From Candidatus Borrarchaeota archaeon (GTDB taxonomy: Archaea > Asgardarchaeota > Sifarchaeia > Borrarchaeales > Borrarchaeaceae), in the NCBI GenBank assembly GCA_016840645.1, contig JAEORY010000076.1, positions 1 through 12,084 on the forward strand: a stretch of DNA of 12,084 bases. The letters are read 5' to 3'. The notes below the pieces were generated by a model. It did no database searches. It saw only the letters and a list, made by a program, of their open reading frames with translations, and was not told the origin of the DNA. Both the position numbers and the translations under genes were made by a program. Shown here piece by piece: positions 6,595 to 12,084 of the stretch (position 1 is its first letter; each line of letters begins with the position of its first letter).

Positions 6595-6975
6595 ATGAAT
6601 AAAAAAAAGCTGCTTTTATACGGTACATGCATGGCTGAAAAGCATCCCAACATTTTAGAAGAGTATGCTGAAGGAAGAGTAGCTTTAGCGGTTTGTCTTG
6701 AACGAGATCATATGAATATGATCGCTTTTAAACTTGTAACAATGGTAAAGAGTGCGAAATTAGAGGAGATTTCCGTTATAACAGTGGATGGATCGCCTCA
6801 TTGTGTTCAATTACATCAAACTGTTTCTGAGGTCAATAGGTTATTTGATGACCCTCCGTCTACCCGTTATTTTGTAGTAGAGCATAGCAAAATCCATGAA
6901 GTAGATGAAAAAACAGTAAAAACCTCTCGATTCCTATCAAAAATCGAGAAGTTATTGAGAAAAGGAAGCAAATAA
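6595..6975 (+). CDS. Small Cys-containing protein of unknown function (YGTC/GSPHC)
   Basis: I do not recognise this 126-aa protein. It opens with KKKLLLYGTCMAEKHPN (C12), has C34 in ALAVCLERDH, and C70 in VTVDGSPHCVQLH, all next to conserved-looking histidines, so a metal or redox role is imaginable. The fold appears alternating beta/alpha with no membrane segment. ATG 6595 has only a weak GTGA 5 nt upstream. The reading frame is open further upstream and, with the element removed, runs back to a strongly supported ATG at 5006, which would add 25 residues to the 126. The gene may therefore now be initiated internally, or be poorly expressed. It is divergent from the 2-oxoacid oxidoreductase gamma gene, which hints at a shared redox context. 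Confidence 0.6.
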   Translation: MNKKKLLLYGTCMAEKHPNILEEYAEGRVALAVCLERDHMNMIAFKLVTMVKSAKLEEISVITVDGSPHCVQLHQTVSEVNRLFDDPPSTRYFVVEHSKIHEVDEKTVKTSRFLSKIEKLLRKGSK

Positions 6976-6980
6976 AAAAA

Positions 6981-6990
6981 GGTTTATATG
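6981..6990 (+). promoter_or_regulatory. TATA-like box for the PH-domain gene
   Basis: GGTTTATATG precedes the next gene by about 65 nt, leaving a plausible start site near 7010 and a short leader with the GGAGG ribosome site at 7040-7044. Position and composition are the only evidence. Confidence 0.4.
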
Positions 6991-7051
6991 AGAGGCAGTT
7001 GTGTTTTAATTAGATACAGATTCTATTATTGCAGAGAACGGAGGCTTGCTT

Positions 7052-7393
7052 ATGGGAAAAGTGGAACGGCTCGCTAAAAAACTAAAAAATTATTTAGCAA
7101 CTGATGAAAATATTCTTTATGTTGCAGATACCTCTCCTTTTAAGGATGCAGTATATCCACCACAACTTATCGTAACAACGCAGAGGCTTATTTTTCGTAT
7201 TCCTAAGGCGATCGGTCAACAGCTTGAGGATTACCCCTATGAGTCAATAGTTAATCTCCAGATCGACGAGGGATTAATGTTTTCAAACATCATCATTAAA
7301 GCACCGGGTGTCGAAAGACTTGTCGAAGGACTTTCGAAGAAAGAAGCACAAGAAGTCATGAAATATGCAAGAGAGGCGCAAAAAAGCCAGTAA
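7052..7393 (+). CDS. Small PH-domain-like (YokE/bPH-type) protein
   Basis: A 113-aa soluble protein. An N-terminal helix rich in Lys is followed by a beta-rich region with the pattern seen in short prokaryotic PH-like domains: PPQLIVTTQRLIFRI, then DYPYESIVNLQIDEGLMFSNIIIKA, ending in a helix (SKKEAQEVMKYAREA). Such domains usually act as scaffolds or lipid/protein binding modules; no catalytic residues are expected. ATG 7052 is preferred over TTG 7046 because GGAGG (7040-7044) is 7 nt from the ATG and only 1 nt from the TTG. It stands alone with its own TATA-like box. Confidence 0.6.
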   Translation: MGKVERLAKKLKNYLATDENILYVADTSPFKDAVYPPQLIVTTQRLIFRIPKAIGQQLEDYPYESIVNLQIDEGLMFSNIIIKAPGVERLVEGLSKKEAQEVMKYAREAQKSQ

Positions 7394-7532
7394 TTGTGAT
7401 TGATTACATTAAAAATAAATCATTATAACCTTTTGATTTTTTCATTTTAGTACTAAAAATTCGTGAATAGTAGTTTAAATCAGCCTTAAAAGCTATGTAA
7501 CTGTTACTACAATTTCTTTGAGTGTGAATACA

Positions 7533-8618
7533 ATGGAAGAATGGAAAAACGAAAATCCCCCTGCACTAACGTTTGATAAATTCATAAGAACGGCTAGATT
7601 ACTGAGCCCCATGAAGGATTTCGAACTAGATGAACAAGAAATAGAATTCCGAAAGCATCCTTTATTAGATTACTGGTGTCGAATAAATTTAGGTAGGAGT
7701 CTGCGCGTTAAGCAAGCACAGGCACCTTCAGATTATGATGACACCATTCATGAAGTGATTAAAAGGACACGTGAAAAATGTTTCTTCTGTCCCGAGAATC
7801 TAGAAACGACGACGCCAAAATTCCCACCTGAAGTTGCACCTGAAGGACGCTTAAAAAAAGGTAAGTTTGTTCTTCTACCAAATTTATTTCCGTTTGCAGA
7901 ACACCATGCAGTCGGGGTTTTATCGGAAGACCATTTTCTTGGACTAAACGAAATTACAAAGGAACTGCTGGAAGATTGCTTTACAGTGAGCGCGGATTAC
8001 TTTACTCGGATATATGAATTGAATAATGAACTGAAATTCTGCTCAATAAACATGAATTATATGCCACCTGCTGGCGCTTCTATCGTGCATCCACATGTAC
8101 AGATCACAAGCGATATAAAAGGGTCTGGAAAACTGCTTGAAATCCTTCATAAAAGTAAAGAATACCATAAAGCACATGGTACGAACTACTGGGCAGATTT
8201 AGAAAGAACTGAGAAGTGGCTAAAAGAACGATTTATAGGTACAAGTGGAGCAGTTTCATGGTTGACAAATTATGCGCCCATGGGTAAGAATGAAGTAATC
8301 GGCATTGTAACGCGGCCTATATCTCATTTTCGTGCATTTGATGAAACCTTAATTAGCGATTTTTCAGAAGGACTTTCAAAGATCTTTTTTGGATTATGGG
8401 AGAAACGATACGTACGTAGCCTAAATCTTACAATTTATTCTGGTCCGATTGACGTTGATGTAAGCGAATATTTTCGTGTTCATGTAAAACTGATTTCTAG
8501 ACCAGTTTTAAGACCATTTTATACTGGAGATACGGCCTTTATGGAGAACTTCTATGCTGAACCTATCATTGAAACAGCACCCGAAGATGTAGCGAACGAT
8601 TTACGAAGTTTCTGGTGA
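7533..8618 (+). CDS. GalT-like nucleotidyltransferase (HIT superfamily)
   Basis: A 361-aa protein resembling galactose-1-phosphate uridylyltransferase, which transfers UMP between UDP-glucose and galactose-1-phosphate through a covalent histidine. Seen: KHPLLDYW (41-48, in place of the usual NPLTGEW), a CFFC pair (83-86) as in zinc-binding GalTs, NLFPFAEHHAVGVL (117-130), and the nucleophile motif SIVHPHVQI (183-191, H186/H188). A second half contains WLTNYAPMGKNEVIG and a C-terminal MENFYAEPIIETAPEDVANDLR segment, both typical of GalT-like proteins. The HPHxQ motif has Val at x. No sugar genes lie nearby; instead the next gene is an ADP-ribosylglycohydrolase 4 nt away, so a nucleotide-sugar or ADP-ribose substrate is possible. 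ATG 7533 has GTGA upstream; TTG 7518 and GTG 7524 are alternatives. Confidence 0.7.
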   Translation: MEEWKNENPPALTFDKFIRTARLLSPMKDFELDEQEIEFRKHPLLDYWCRINLGRSLRVKQAQAPSDYDDTIHEVIKRTREKCFFCPENLETTTPKFPPEVAPEGRLKKGKFVLLPNLFPFAEHHAVGVLSEDHFLGLNEITKELLEDCFTVSADYFTRIYELNNELKFCSINMNYMPPAGASIVHPHVQITSDIKGSGKLLEILHKSKEYHKAHGTNYWADLERTEKWLKERFIGTSGAVSWLTNYAPMGKNEVIGIVTRPISHFRAFDETLISDFSEGLSKIFFGLWEKRYVRSLNLTIYSGPIDVDVSEYFRVHVKLISRPVLRPFYTGDTAFMENFYAEPIIETAPEDVANDLRSFW

Positions 8619-8622
8619 CTAA

Positions 8623-9549
8623 ATGAACCAATCAGTCTTGAAATCTAAGTTTGTTGGTGCTTTAATCGGCACAGCCGTTGGTGATGCAATAGGTATGCCG
8701 TATGAGGGTTTGACTCCTCAAGAAATTAACGCAACATGCACTATACCGCTTGAGATGCATGACGGAAGGTTACCTAAAGGCAGTTACACTGATGATACGG
8801 AATTAGCGATTGGTATTGCTGAATCAATTATAGCAAACAAAGGACTCGTTGATAAAAATCACATACTTCAAAGATTTATTGAGAATTTTGATAGAAAACG
8901 AGGTTATGGTTTTGGAACAATGAAAATCCTTCAAAAAAGGGCAAATGCCAAAACACTTTTCGATACGGGTTCTTATGGAAACGGGGCTGCTATGCGTATT
9001 GCACCAATAAGTCTCGTTTATTATGATACTCCTACAAATCTTTACGAAGCAGCTGTCAAATGTAGCGAAATTACTCACGCACATGTCTTAGGAATAGAAG
9101 GTGCTCAAATTCAAGCCCACGCAATCGCTATCGCACTTAGATCAATCCAATCGACACATTCACTAGATGCAACTGAATTCGTTAATGAAATATTGGGTAT
9201 TGCAGAACAGGATGTATACAAACAAAAACTTCACAAGATCTTAAATCTTTTAAATGAAAAACGCGATCACCAGTTAGTTATTGACGAATTAGGTAATGGT
9301 GTCGAAGCCTTTAACTCAGTTCCTTCAGCGGTTTACTCATTTCTATCGAATTTGAATAGCTTTGAGGATGCAGTCACATATGCAGTTTGTTTAGGTAAAG
9401 ACACTGATACTATTGCCGCGATGACAGGTGCAATTGCTGGTGCTTATTTAGGCGTTGAGGCGATACCAAGCGAATGGATTGCTTGTTTAGAAAACAAGGA
9501 CTATATTAAAAACCTAGCTGAACGCATTTTTAACCTAAAATCCACTTAA
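8623..9549 (+). CDS. ADP-ribosylglycohydrolase (DraG/ARH) family protein
   Basis: A 308-aa all-helical DraG/ARH-family hydrolase, whose members remove ADP-ribose from proteins, nucleic acids or small molecules using two Mg ions. The metal ligands are visible: TDDTE (56-60) near the N-terminus and GKDTDTIAA (258-266) near the C-terminus. Other family blocks are GALIGTAVGDAIGMP (12-26), GNGAAMR (119-125) and THAH (151-154). Length is normal and nothing is missing. The start lies 4 nt after the GalT-like stop with no clear ribosome site, so translation is probably coupled and the two products likely act in one process. The target (protein, DNA, RNA or ADP-ribose metabolite) cannot be read from the sequence. 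Confidence 0.85.
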   Translation: MNQSVLKSKFVGALIGTAVGDAIGMPYEGLTPQEINATCTIPLEMHDGRLPKGSYTDDTELAIGIAESIIANKGLVDKNHILQRFIENFDRKRGYGFGTMKILQKRANAKTLFDTGSYGNGAAMRIAPISLVYYDTPTNLYEAAVKCSEITHAHVLGIEGAQIQAHAIAIALRSIQSTHSLDATEFVNEILGIAEQDVYKQKLHKILNLLNEKRDHQLVIDELGNGVEAFNSVPSAVYSFLSNLNSFEDAVTYAVCLGKDTDTIAAMTGAIAGAYLGVEAIPSEWIACLENKDYIKNLAERIFNLKST

Positions 9550-9556
9550 ATACGAT

Positions 9557-9566
9557 AAAAAAGAAA
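9557..9566 (-). terminator. T-rich terminator after the tRNA
   Basis: On the minus strand TTTCTTTTTT begins 5 nt past the tRNA discriminator base. Archaeal transcription commonly ends in such T-tracts. The facing plus-strand gene also ends close by at 9549. Confidence 0.45.
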
Positions 9567-9571
9567 TATGA

Positions 9572-9685
9572 AGCCCCGAGTGGGATTTGAACCCACGACC
9601 AACAGCTTACGAGGCTGCCGCTCTGCCAACTGAGCTCTCACTTCTCCGATACGCTATACAGAGATACCGAGGCATGTACCGGGGC
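9572..9685 (-). tRNA. tRNA-Thr(CGU) with a 41-nt insertion between position 9 and the D-stem
   Basis: On the minus strand, the acceptor strand GCCCCGG (9685-9679) and T8-A9 are followed by 41 nt (9676-9636) and then by a standard tRNA body. D-arm: GCTC/GAGC with AGTTGG. Anticodon stem GCAGC/GCTGT carries the loop CTCGTAA (anticodon CGT). T-arm: GTGGG TTCAAAT CCCAC. The acceptor 3' strand is TCGGGGC (9579-9573), followed by U73 and no CCA. GCCCCGG pairs fully with TCGGGGC (one G-U), and U73 with G1-C72/C2-G71 is what archaeal tRNA-Thr uses. Spliced length would be 73 nt. I cannot draw a clean bulge-helix-bulge at the joints, so an intron is likely but unproven; an insertion-damaged gene is the alternative. 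Confidence 0.75.
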
Positions 9686-9711
9686 GTGATACATCTACGC
9701 TTTAAGTAATT

Positions 9712-9723
9712 GAATAAATAAAA
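9712..9723 (-). promoter_or_regulatory. TATA-like box upstream of tRNA-Thr
   Basis: On the minus strand TTTATTTATTC is centred about 32 nt upstream of G1 at 9685, a normal archaeal spacing for a start a few bases before the tRNA. It is too far for a tRNA starting beside the D-arm, which supports 9685 as the 5' end and hence the 41-nt insertion. Confidence 0.5.
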
Positions 9724-9774
9724 AAATTGTCATTGCCAAGAATCTAATGAAAAATAAAATGGAATTAATGTGTG

Positions 9775-10986
9775 TTAAAGGCAATGGCTGCTGTATATTT
9801 TATTTTCGTTCATTGTTTGAGGCGCTTTCTTCTTCCTAGGGCGTTTATTATAACTATCTCGTTCGAATCTTAAGCGCTTAATCTTTGGTACTTCTAGTTT
9901 TTCTATAGGCAAATCATGAATCATTATTCTTTGAAATGAATCAAAGTCTCTCTCTGATAATAGCGAAATCGCCTCGCCTTCGGCTCCCGCTCTTGCTGTT
10001 CTTCCAATTCTATTTATATAGTCTTCTGGGTTTTGGGGGATATCATAGTTTACAATATGGCTGACATCGTCAATGTCTAGACCCCTGCCCGCGACATCTG
10101 TTGCCACTAACACCTTAAATCTTCCAGCGTGAAAGTCTCTAATCACGCTGTTTCTTCTTGCTTGACTAAGTCCTCCGTGTAATGCTGAAACCTTTCCGGA
10201 GAGACCATTATTCTGTAGATTTTTGGTTATAAGGTCAACTTCACGTCTTGTATTGCAAAATACTATTGCTTTGTCTGTTCCCGTTTTTTTCAAAAGATGA
10301 GCTAGCAAGGAAAACTTCTGTCGAAAGTCTAATTCATAGTAAAATTGTTTCAACAAGTTATCACTGACATGTGTTTCTGTCTGAACGAATTCCAAATTTT
10401 TTGAAAATCTATTAGCAAGCTTGAGAATATCATTCGATAATGTTGCGCCAAAGAATAGCATTTGCTTTTCTTCTGGCAATGCACGAATTGCAATCTCGAC
10501 ATCTTCGATGAAACCCATGTCCAACATTCGATCTATCTCATCTAGACAGAAGATTTTTACGTTACGTAGGTCTAGCGTTTCTCGTCTTATATGGTCAAGA
10601 GTTCTTCCGGGCGTCCCTACAACGATGTGAGCCTTCCTTAATTGTCTAATCTGGGGCTCTAGAGAGACACCGCCATAAATACACGCTATATTTACTCGCA
10701 TAAATCTTGAAAACTTCATAAATTCTTCAGCAATTTGCTGAGCTAATTCTCTAGTTGGTGACAAAACCAAAACCTGAGGTTTGGTAATTCTTTCATCGAT
10801 TTTTTCCAATATTGGTACTGCAAATGCAGCCGTTTTACCAGAACCGGTCTTTGATTGACCGATCACATCAAAACCCTTTTGAATTAGAGGGATCGCCTCT
10901 ATTTGAATTTCAGTTGGTTCTTCAAGCCCATAGATACTAAGGGCCTCTACAATTTTTTGTTCTATATTTAAATCGCTAAATTTCAT
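9775..10986 (-). CDS. DEAD-box family ATP-dependent RNA helicase
   Basis: A 403-aa two-domain superfamily 2 RNA helicase, unwinding RNA duplexes with ATP, likely in ribosome assembly, decay or cold adaptation. Motifs in order: Q-motif with F3 and Q28 (FSDLN ... PTEIQIEAIP), motif I SKTGSGKT (45-52), Ia PTREL (77-81), TPGR (125-128), motif II DEID (149-152) instead of DEAD, motif III GAT (180-182) instead of SAT, ARGLDI in motif V, and motif VI YINRIGRTARAG where the usual His is Asn. A short basic tail (KRPRKKK) ends the protein, so it is the minimal core. ATG 10986 is chosen over TTG 10995; no strong ribosome site is seen. Confidence 0.88.
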   Translation of the reverse strand: MKFSDLNIEQKIVEALSIYGLEEPTEIQIEAIPLIQKGFDVIGQSKTGSGKTAAFAVPILEKIDERITKPQVLVLSPTRELAQQIAEEFMKFSRFMRVNIACIYGGVSLEPQIRQLRKAHIVVGTPGRTLDHIRRETLDLRNVKIFCLDEIDRMLDMGFIEDVEIAIRALPEEKQMLFFGATLSNDILKLANRFSKNLEFVQTETHVSDNLLKQFYYELDFRQKFSLLAHLLKKTGTDKAIVFCNTRREVDLITKNLQNNGLSGKVSALHGGLSQARRNSVIRDFHAGRFKVLVATDVAGRGLDIDDVSHIVNYDIPQNPEDYINRIGRTARAGAEGEAISLLSERDFDSFQRIMIHDLPIEKLEVPKIKRLRFERDSYNKRPRKKKAPQTMNENKIYSSHCL

Positions 10987-11007
10987 TAATAACAACTCTA
11001 TGTATAA

Positions 11008-11199
11008 TCACATTGAATTTCGTGATTTTTTATGGTAAGAAAAGCAGTCTTTTAAGAACTCGTTTATCGGCTCTTTTGATAGCCTTTCTTTAAACTCTGA
11101 AAAGTAGGGTATTTTTCCTAAAACTTTTCTTGAACATTTAAACCAAAGACGTTCTCTTTTAAAAAACTTTTCTTCACTACAAGATTTTTTATAACGAAT
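11008..11199 (-). pseudogene. Basic Cys-containing ORF fragment abutting the mini-element
   Basis: An open frame of about 64 codons runs from inside the element's right-end palindrome to a stop at 11008. Its product is rich in Lys, Arg, Phe and Cys (WFKCSRKVLGKIPYF, NEFLKDC). The only possible start, TTG, lies in the palindrome, with no ribosome site, and there is no internal ATG before the last codon. It may be the 3' remnant of a gene cut by the element, or chance. I do not recognise the family. Confidence 0.3.
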
Positions 11200-11237
11200 T
11201 CGCAAGAAGACCCCCCCAATTAGGGGGATGAATTGCG
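11200..11237 (-). repeat. Second copy of the IscB right-end palindrome
   Basis: Inverted copy of 6505-6545. The outer CGCAA/TTGCG arms and the C-run/G-run arms are kept, with a shorter loop (AATT region). It could also end transcription on both strands between the membrane-protein gene and the helicase region. Confidence 0.75.
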
Positions 11238-11289
11238 GTCTAGTGTTTCACTTTCACATATATCGCCCTACACTTAAATTAAGTAACAT

Positions 11290-11516
11290 AATATTTAAGC
11301 GTACAGTATGCCGAGGTGTCTGGCTTGGCGTTGGGAGCGTACACAAGACACAGTACCGATGAGGTTACTGTCGTCCCTCAAGTGTCCCTTGAGGGACGGG
11401 GGCTGCTGTGGACCAGCCCGAACTGTCAATGACTAGGCTGAATGCGACCAACCGTGTTGGCTAAGCAGAACAGTTTAGGAGGGCAGAAACCACCTAACTT
11501 GTTCGGTGGTAGTTCA
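11290..11516 (-). ncRNA. Stand-alone omega-RNA-like sequence
   Basis: About 225 nt of relatively GC-rich sequence in an AT-rich setting, with many complementary blocks and no ORF. Examples are the TCCCTCAAG and CTTGAGGGA arms (11375-11395), AGCCCCC-type blocks near 11400, CCAACC/GGTTGG-type arms (11447-11462), and the end hairpin at 11486-11507. TTAGCC in the same relative region matches the IscB omega-RNA. Strand is assigned minus from the shared right end; the 3' limit is arbitrary. The guide would come from the flank beyond 11516. Confidence 0.5.
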
Positions 11517-12084
11517 CTCCTTAAAATTAAGGATTAAGTCCTGAATTTTTCTTTGGAATAGGAACACGACACTTATAAGAATTCCAATTAGATGCAAGAT
11601 TAAGCCGGTATAAAATTGCTGGGTTACCGTCGAATCTGAAGCACCATCCCACTGAACTTCTATATTGCCATCTTTATAGTTTTTAATTCGATATATACTA
11701 ATATCTGATTGTTTATGAACTTCCTCGAATAGGTTTTTCCAACTATCGAATTTTTCTAATCCTTCTGTTGAATAAACCTCATTTTCGATTCTACCAATAT
11801 AGACATATCCGATATCGTATTTTTGAATAATGTCCTTGATTTGACTTTGCTCTAAAGTTGTATAAAATACATCAACATCATTTATTCGGTCATTGACATC
11901 CATCTTATACTGGGACATGAACCTTGGATTTGCAAAAACAATTTGTCTATCGGCGAAAACAGCGATTTCATAGAAATCATAATTGCAAATAAATATTGCA
12001 TCGTCTTCGGTATTTTCTTGTATCCATTGCAAAGCATTGATTTCATCACGCGACACATAGAAATCTGGAGTGGAATAGTAAATA
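11514..12084 (-). CDS. C-terminal part of a membrane glycosyltransferase-like protein (runs off the window)
   Basis: About 189 residues of a frame still open at the window edge; the N-terminus lies beyond it. The segment begins YYSTPDFYVSRDEINALQWIQENT and continues with AVFADRQIVFANP, YDIGYVYIGRIEN and SIYRIKN. This pattern is typical of the soluble C-terminal domain of archaeal polytopic membrane proteins of the oligosaccharyl/dolichol-sugar transferase type. A single hydrophobic helix (FYTGLILHLIGILISVVFLFQ) follows, then KIQDLILNFKE and a stop. The stop TGA coincides with the GTGA at the mini-element's left boundary, so the natural C-terminus could have been longer. GTG 12056 is only an internal codon, not a likely start. 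Confidence 0.65.
   Translation of the reverse strand, partial: IYYSTPDFYVSRDEINALQWIQENTEDDAIFICNYDFYEIAVFADRQIVFANPRFMSQYKMDVNDRINDVDVFYTTLEQSQIKDIIQKYDIGYVYIGRIENEVYSTEGLEKFDSWKNLFEEVHKQSDISIYRIKNYKDGNIEVQWDGASDSTVTQQFYTGLILHLIGILISVVFLFQRKIQDLILNFKE

Larger units (their letters stand above)
11200..11516 (-). mobile_element. ORF-less IscB-family mini-element (omega-RNA only)
   Basis: Read on the minus strand, the left end is a hairpin ACCACC...GGTGGT (about 11507-11486) with the same AAC-GTTAG core as the IscB element's left hairpin. It is preceded by GTGAAC where the IscB copy has GTCAAT. The right end (11237-11200) is nearly the same as 6505-6545, including CGCAATTCATCCCCC and TCTTCTTGCGA. 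Just before it, AAACACT followed by a stop resembles the last bases of iscB, suggesting descent by internal deletion. No nuclease or transposase gene remains. Mobilisation and guided cleavage would have to use proteins made elsewhere, for example by the IscB copy about 5 kb away. Confidence 0.65.

Noticed and set aside
9636..9646. GAAGTGA next to the D-arm as the tRNA 5' acceptor strand
   Set aside because: It would need TCGCTTC on the 3' side, but the sequence there is TCGGGGCTTC; GCCCCGG upstream pairs with TCGGGGC without any insertion and keeps T8-A9.
9636..9685. Standard bulge-helix-bulge splice motif around the tRNA insertion
   Set aside because: I tried both possible joints (after T8 or A9) and found no 4-bp central helix with two 3-nt bulges, so I do not claim a canonical archaeal intron structure.
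11290..11516. Plus-strand reading as a TnpB right-end RNA (GGAGGGCAGAAACC before a terminal hairpin)
   Set aside because: The other boundary is the inverted IscB right end and the hairpin matches the IscB left end when read on the minus strand, so the omega-RNA orientation is the simpler model. It is not fully excluded.
1..12084. CRISPR array or Cas genes accompanying IscB
   Set aside because: No regularly spaced direct repeats and no cas-like ORFs are present; the guide source here is the omega-RNA design.

Overview
The window looks like a low-GC archaeal chromosome segment. Several promoters carry TATA-like boxes about 25-30 bp upstream of inferred starts. The tRNA-Thr has the archaeal-type discriminator U73 and no encoded CCA. 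GGTGA/GGAGG-type ribosome binding sites decide several starts, and many genes have archaeal-type relatives (AbrB/PIN VapBC, a 2-oxoacid:ferredoxin oxidoreductase gamma subunit, a GalT-like protein, a membrane glycosyltransferase-type protein). A Bathyarchaeia/Thermoproteota-like source is a guess, not a demonstrated placement.

Left part (1-4915). A solo palindrome at 90-134 resembles the right ends of the transposable elements further along. It is followed on the minus strand by a DRE-TIM aldol-condensing enzyme (homocitrate/isopropylmalate synthase superfamily) and an OsmC-like peroxidase. Divergent from these is a phenylacetate-CoA-ligase-like (PaaK) enzyme. Next come a VapBC toxin-antitoxin pair with a perfect inverted repeat in its promoter and a lone gamma/IorB-type subunit of a 2-oxoacid:ferredoxin oxidoreductase. 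The PaaK-like and IorB-like genes suggest 2-oxoacid/aryl-acid activation, but the catalytic oxidoreductase subunits are not in the window.

Middle (about 5006-6975). An intact IscB (RNA-guided nuclease, Cas9 ancestor family) element of about 1.53 kb holds an upstream omega-RNA (HEARO-type) region, iscB with intact RuvC and HNH residues, and a palindromic right end. It sits just inside a candidate 5' end of a small Cys-containing gene of unknown function. Removing 5021-6552 restores one reading frame with a strong ribosome binding site.

Right-middle (7052-10986). This part holds a PH-like small protein, a tightly coupled pair of a GalT-like nucleotidyltransferase and an ADP-ribosylglycohydrolase-family protein, an unusual tRNA-Thr(CGU), and a DEAD-box RNA helicase with non-consensus motifs. 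The 5' acceptor strand of the tRNA lies 41 nt away from its D-arm.

Right end (11008-12084). An ORF-less relative of the IscB element (about 0.32 kb, opposite orientation) keeps an omega-RNA-like left end and the same right-end palindrome. It lies exactly at the 3' end of a membrane-protein gene that runs off the window. The two elements and the solo palindrome share a right-flank pattern, CGA-N4-GTTAWAAA. This suggests a local family of IscB-type elements, including a non-autonomous member that would depend on proteins supplied in trans. These elements and the interrupted tRNA are the most interesting parts of the window.
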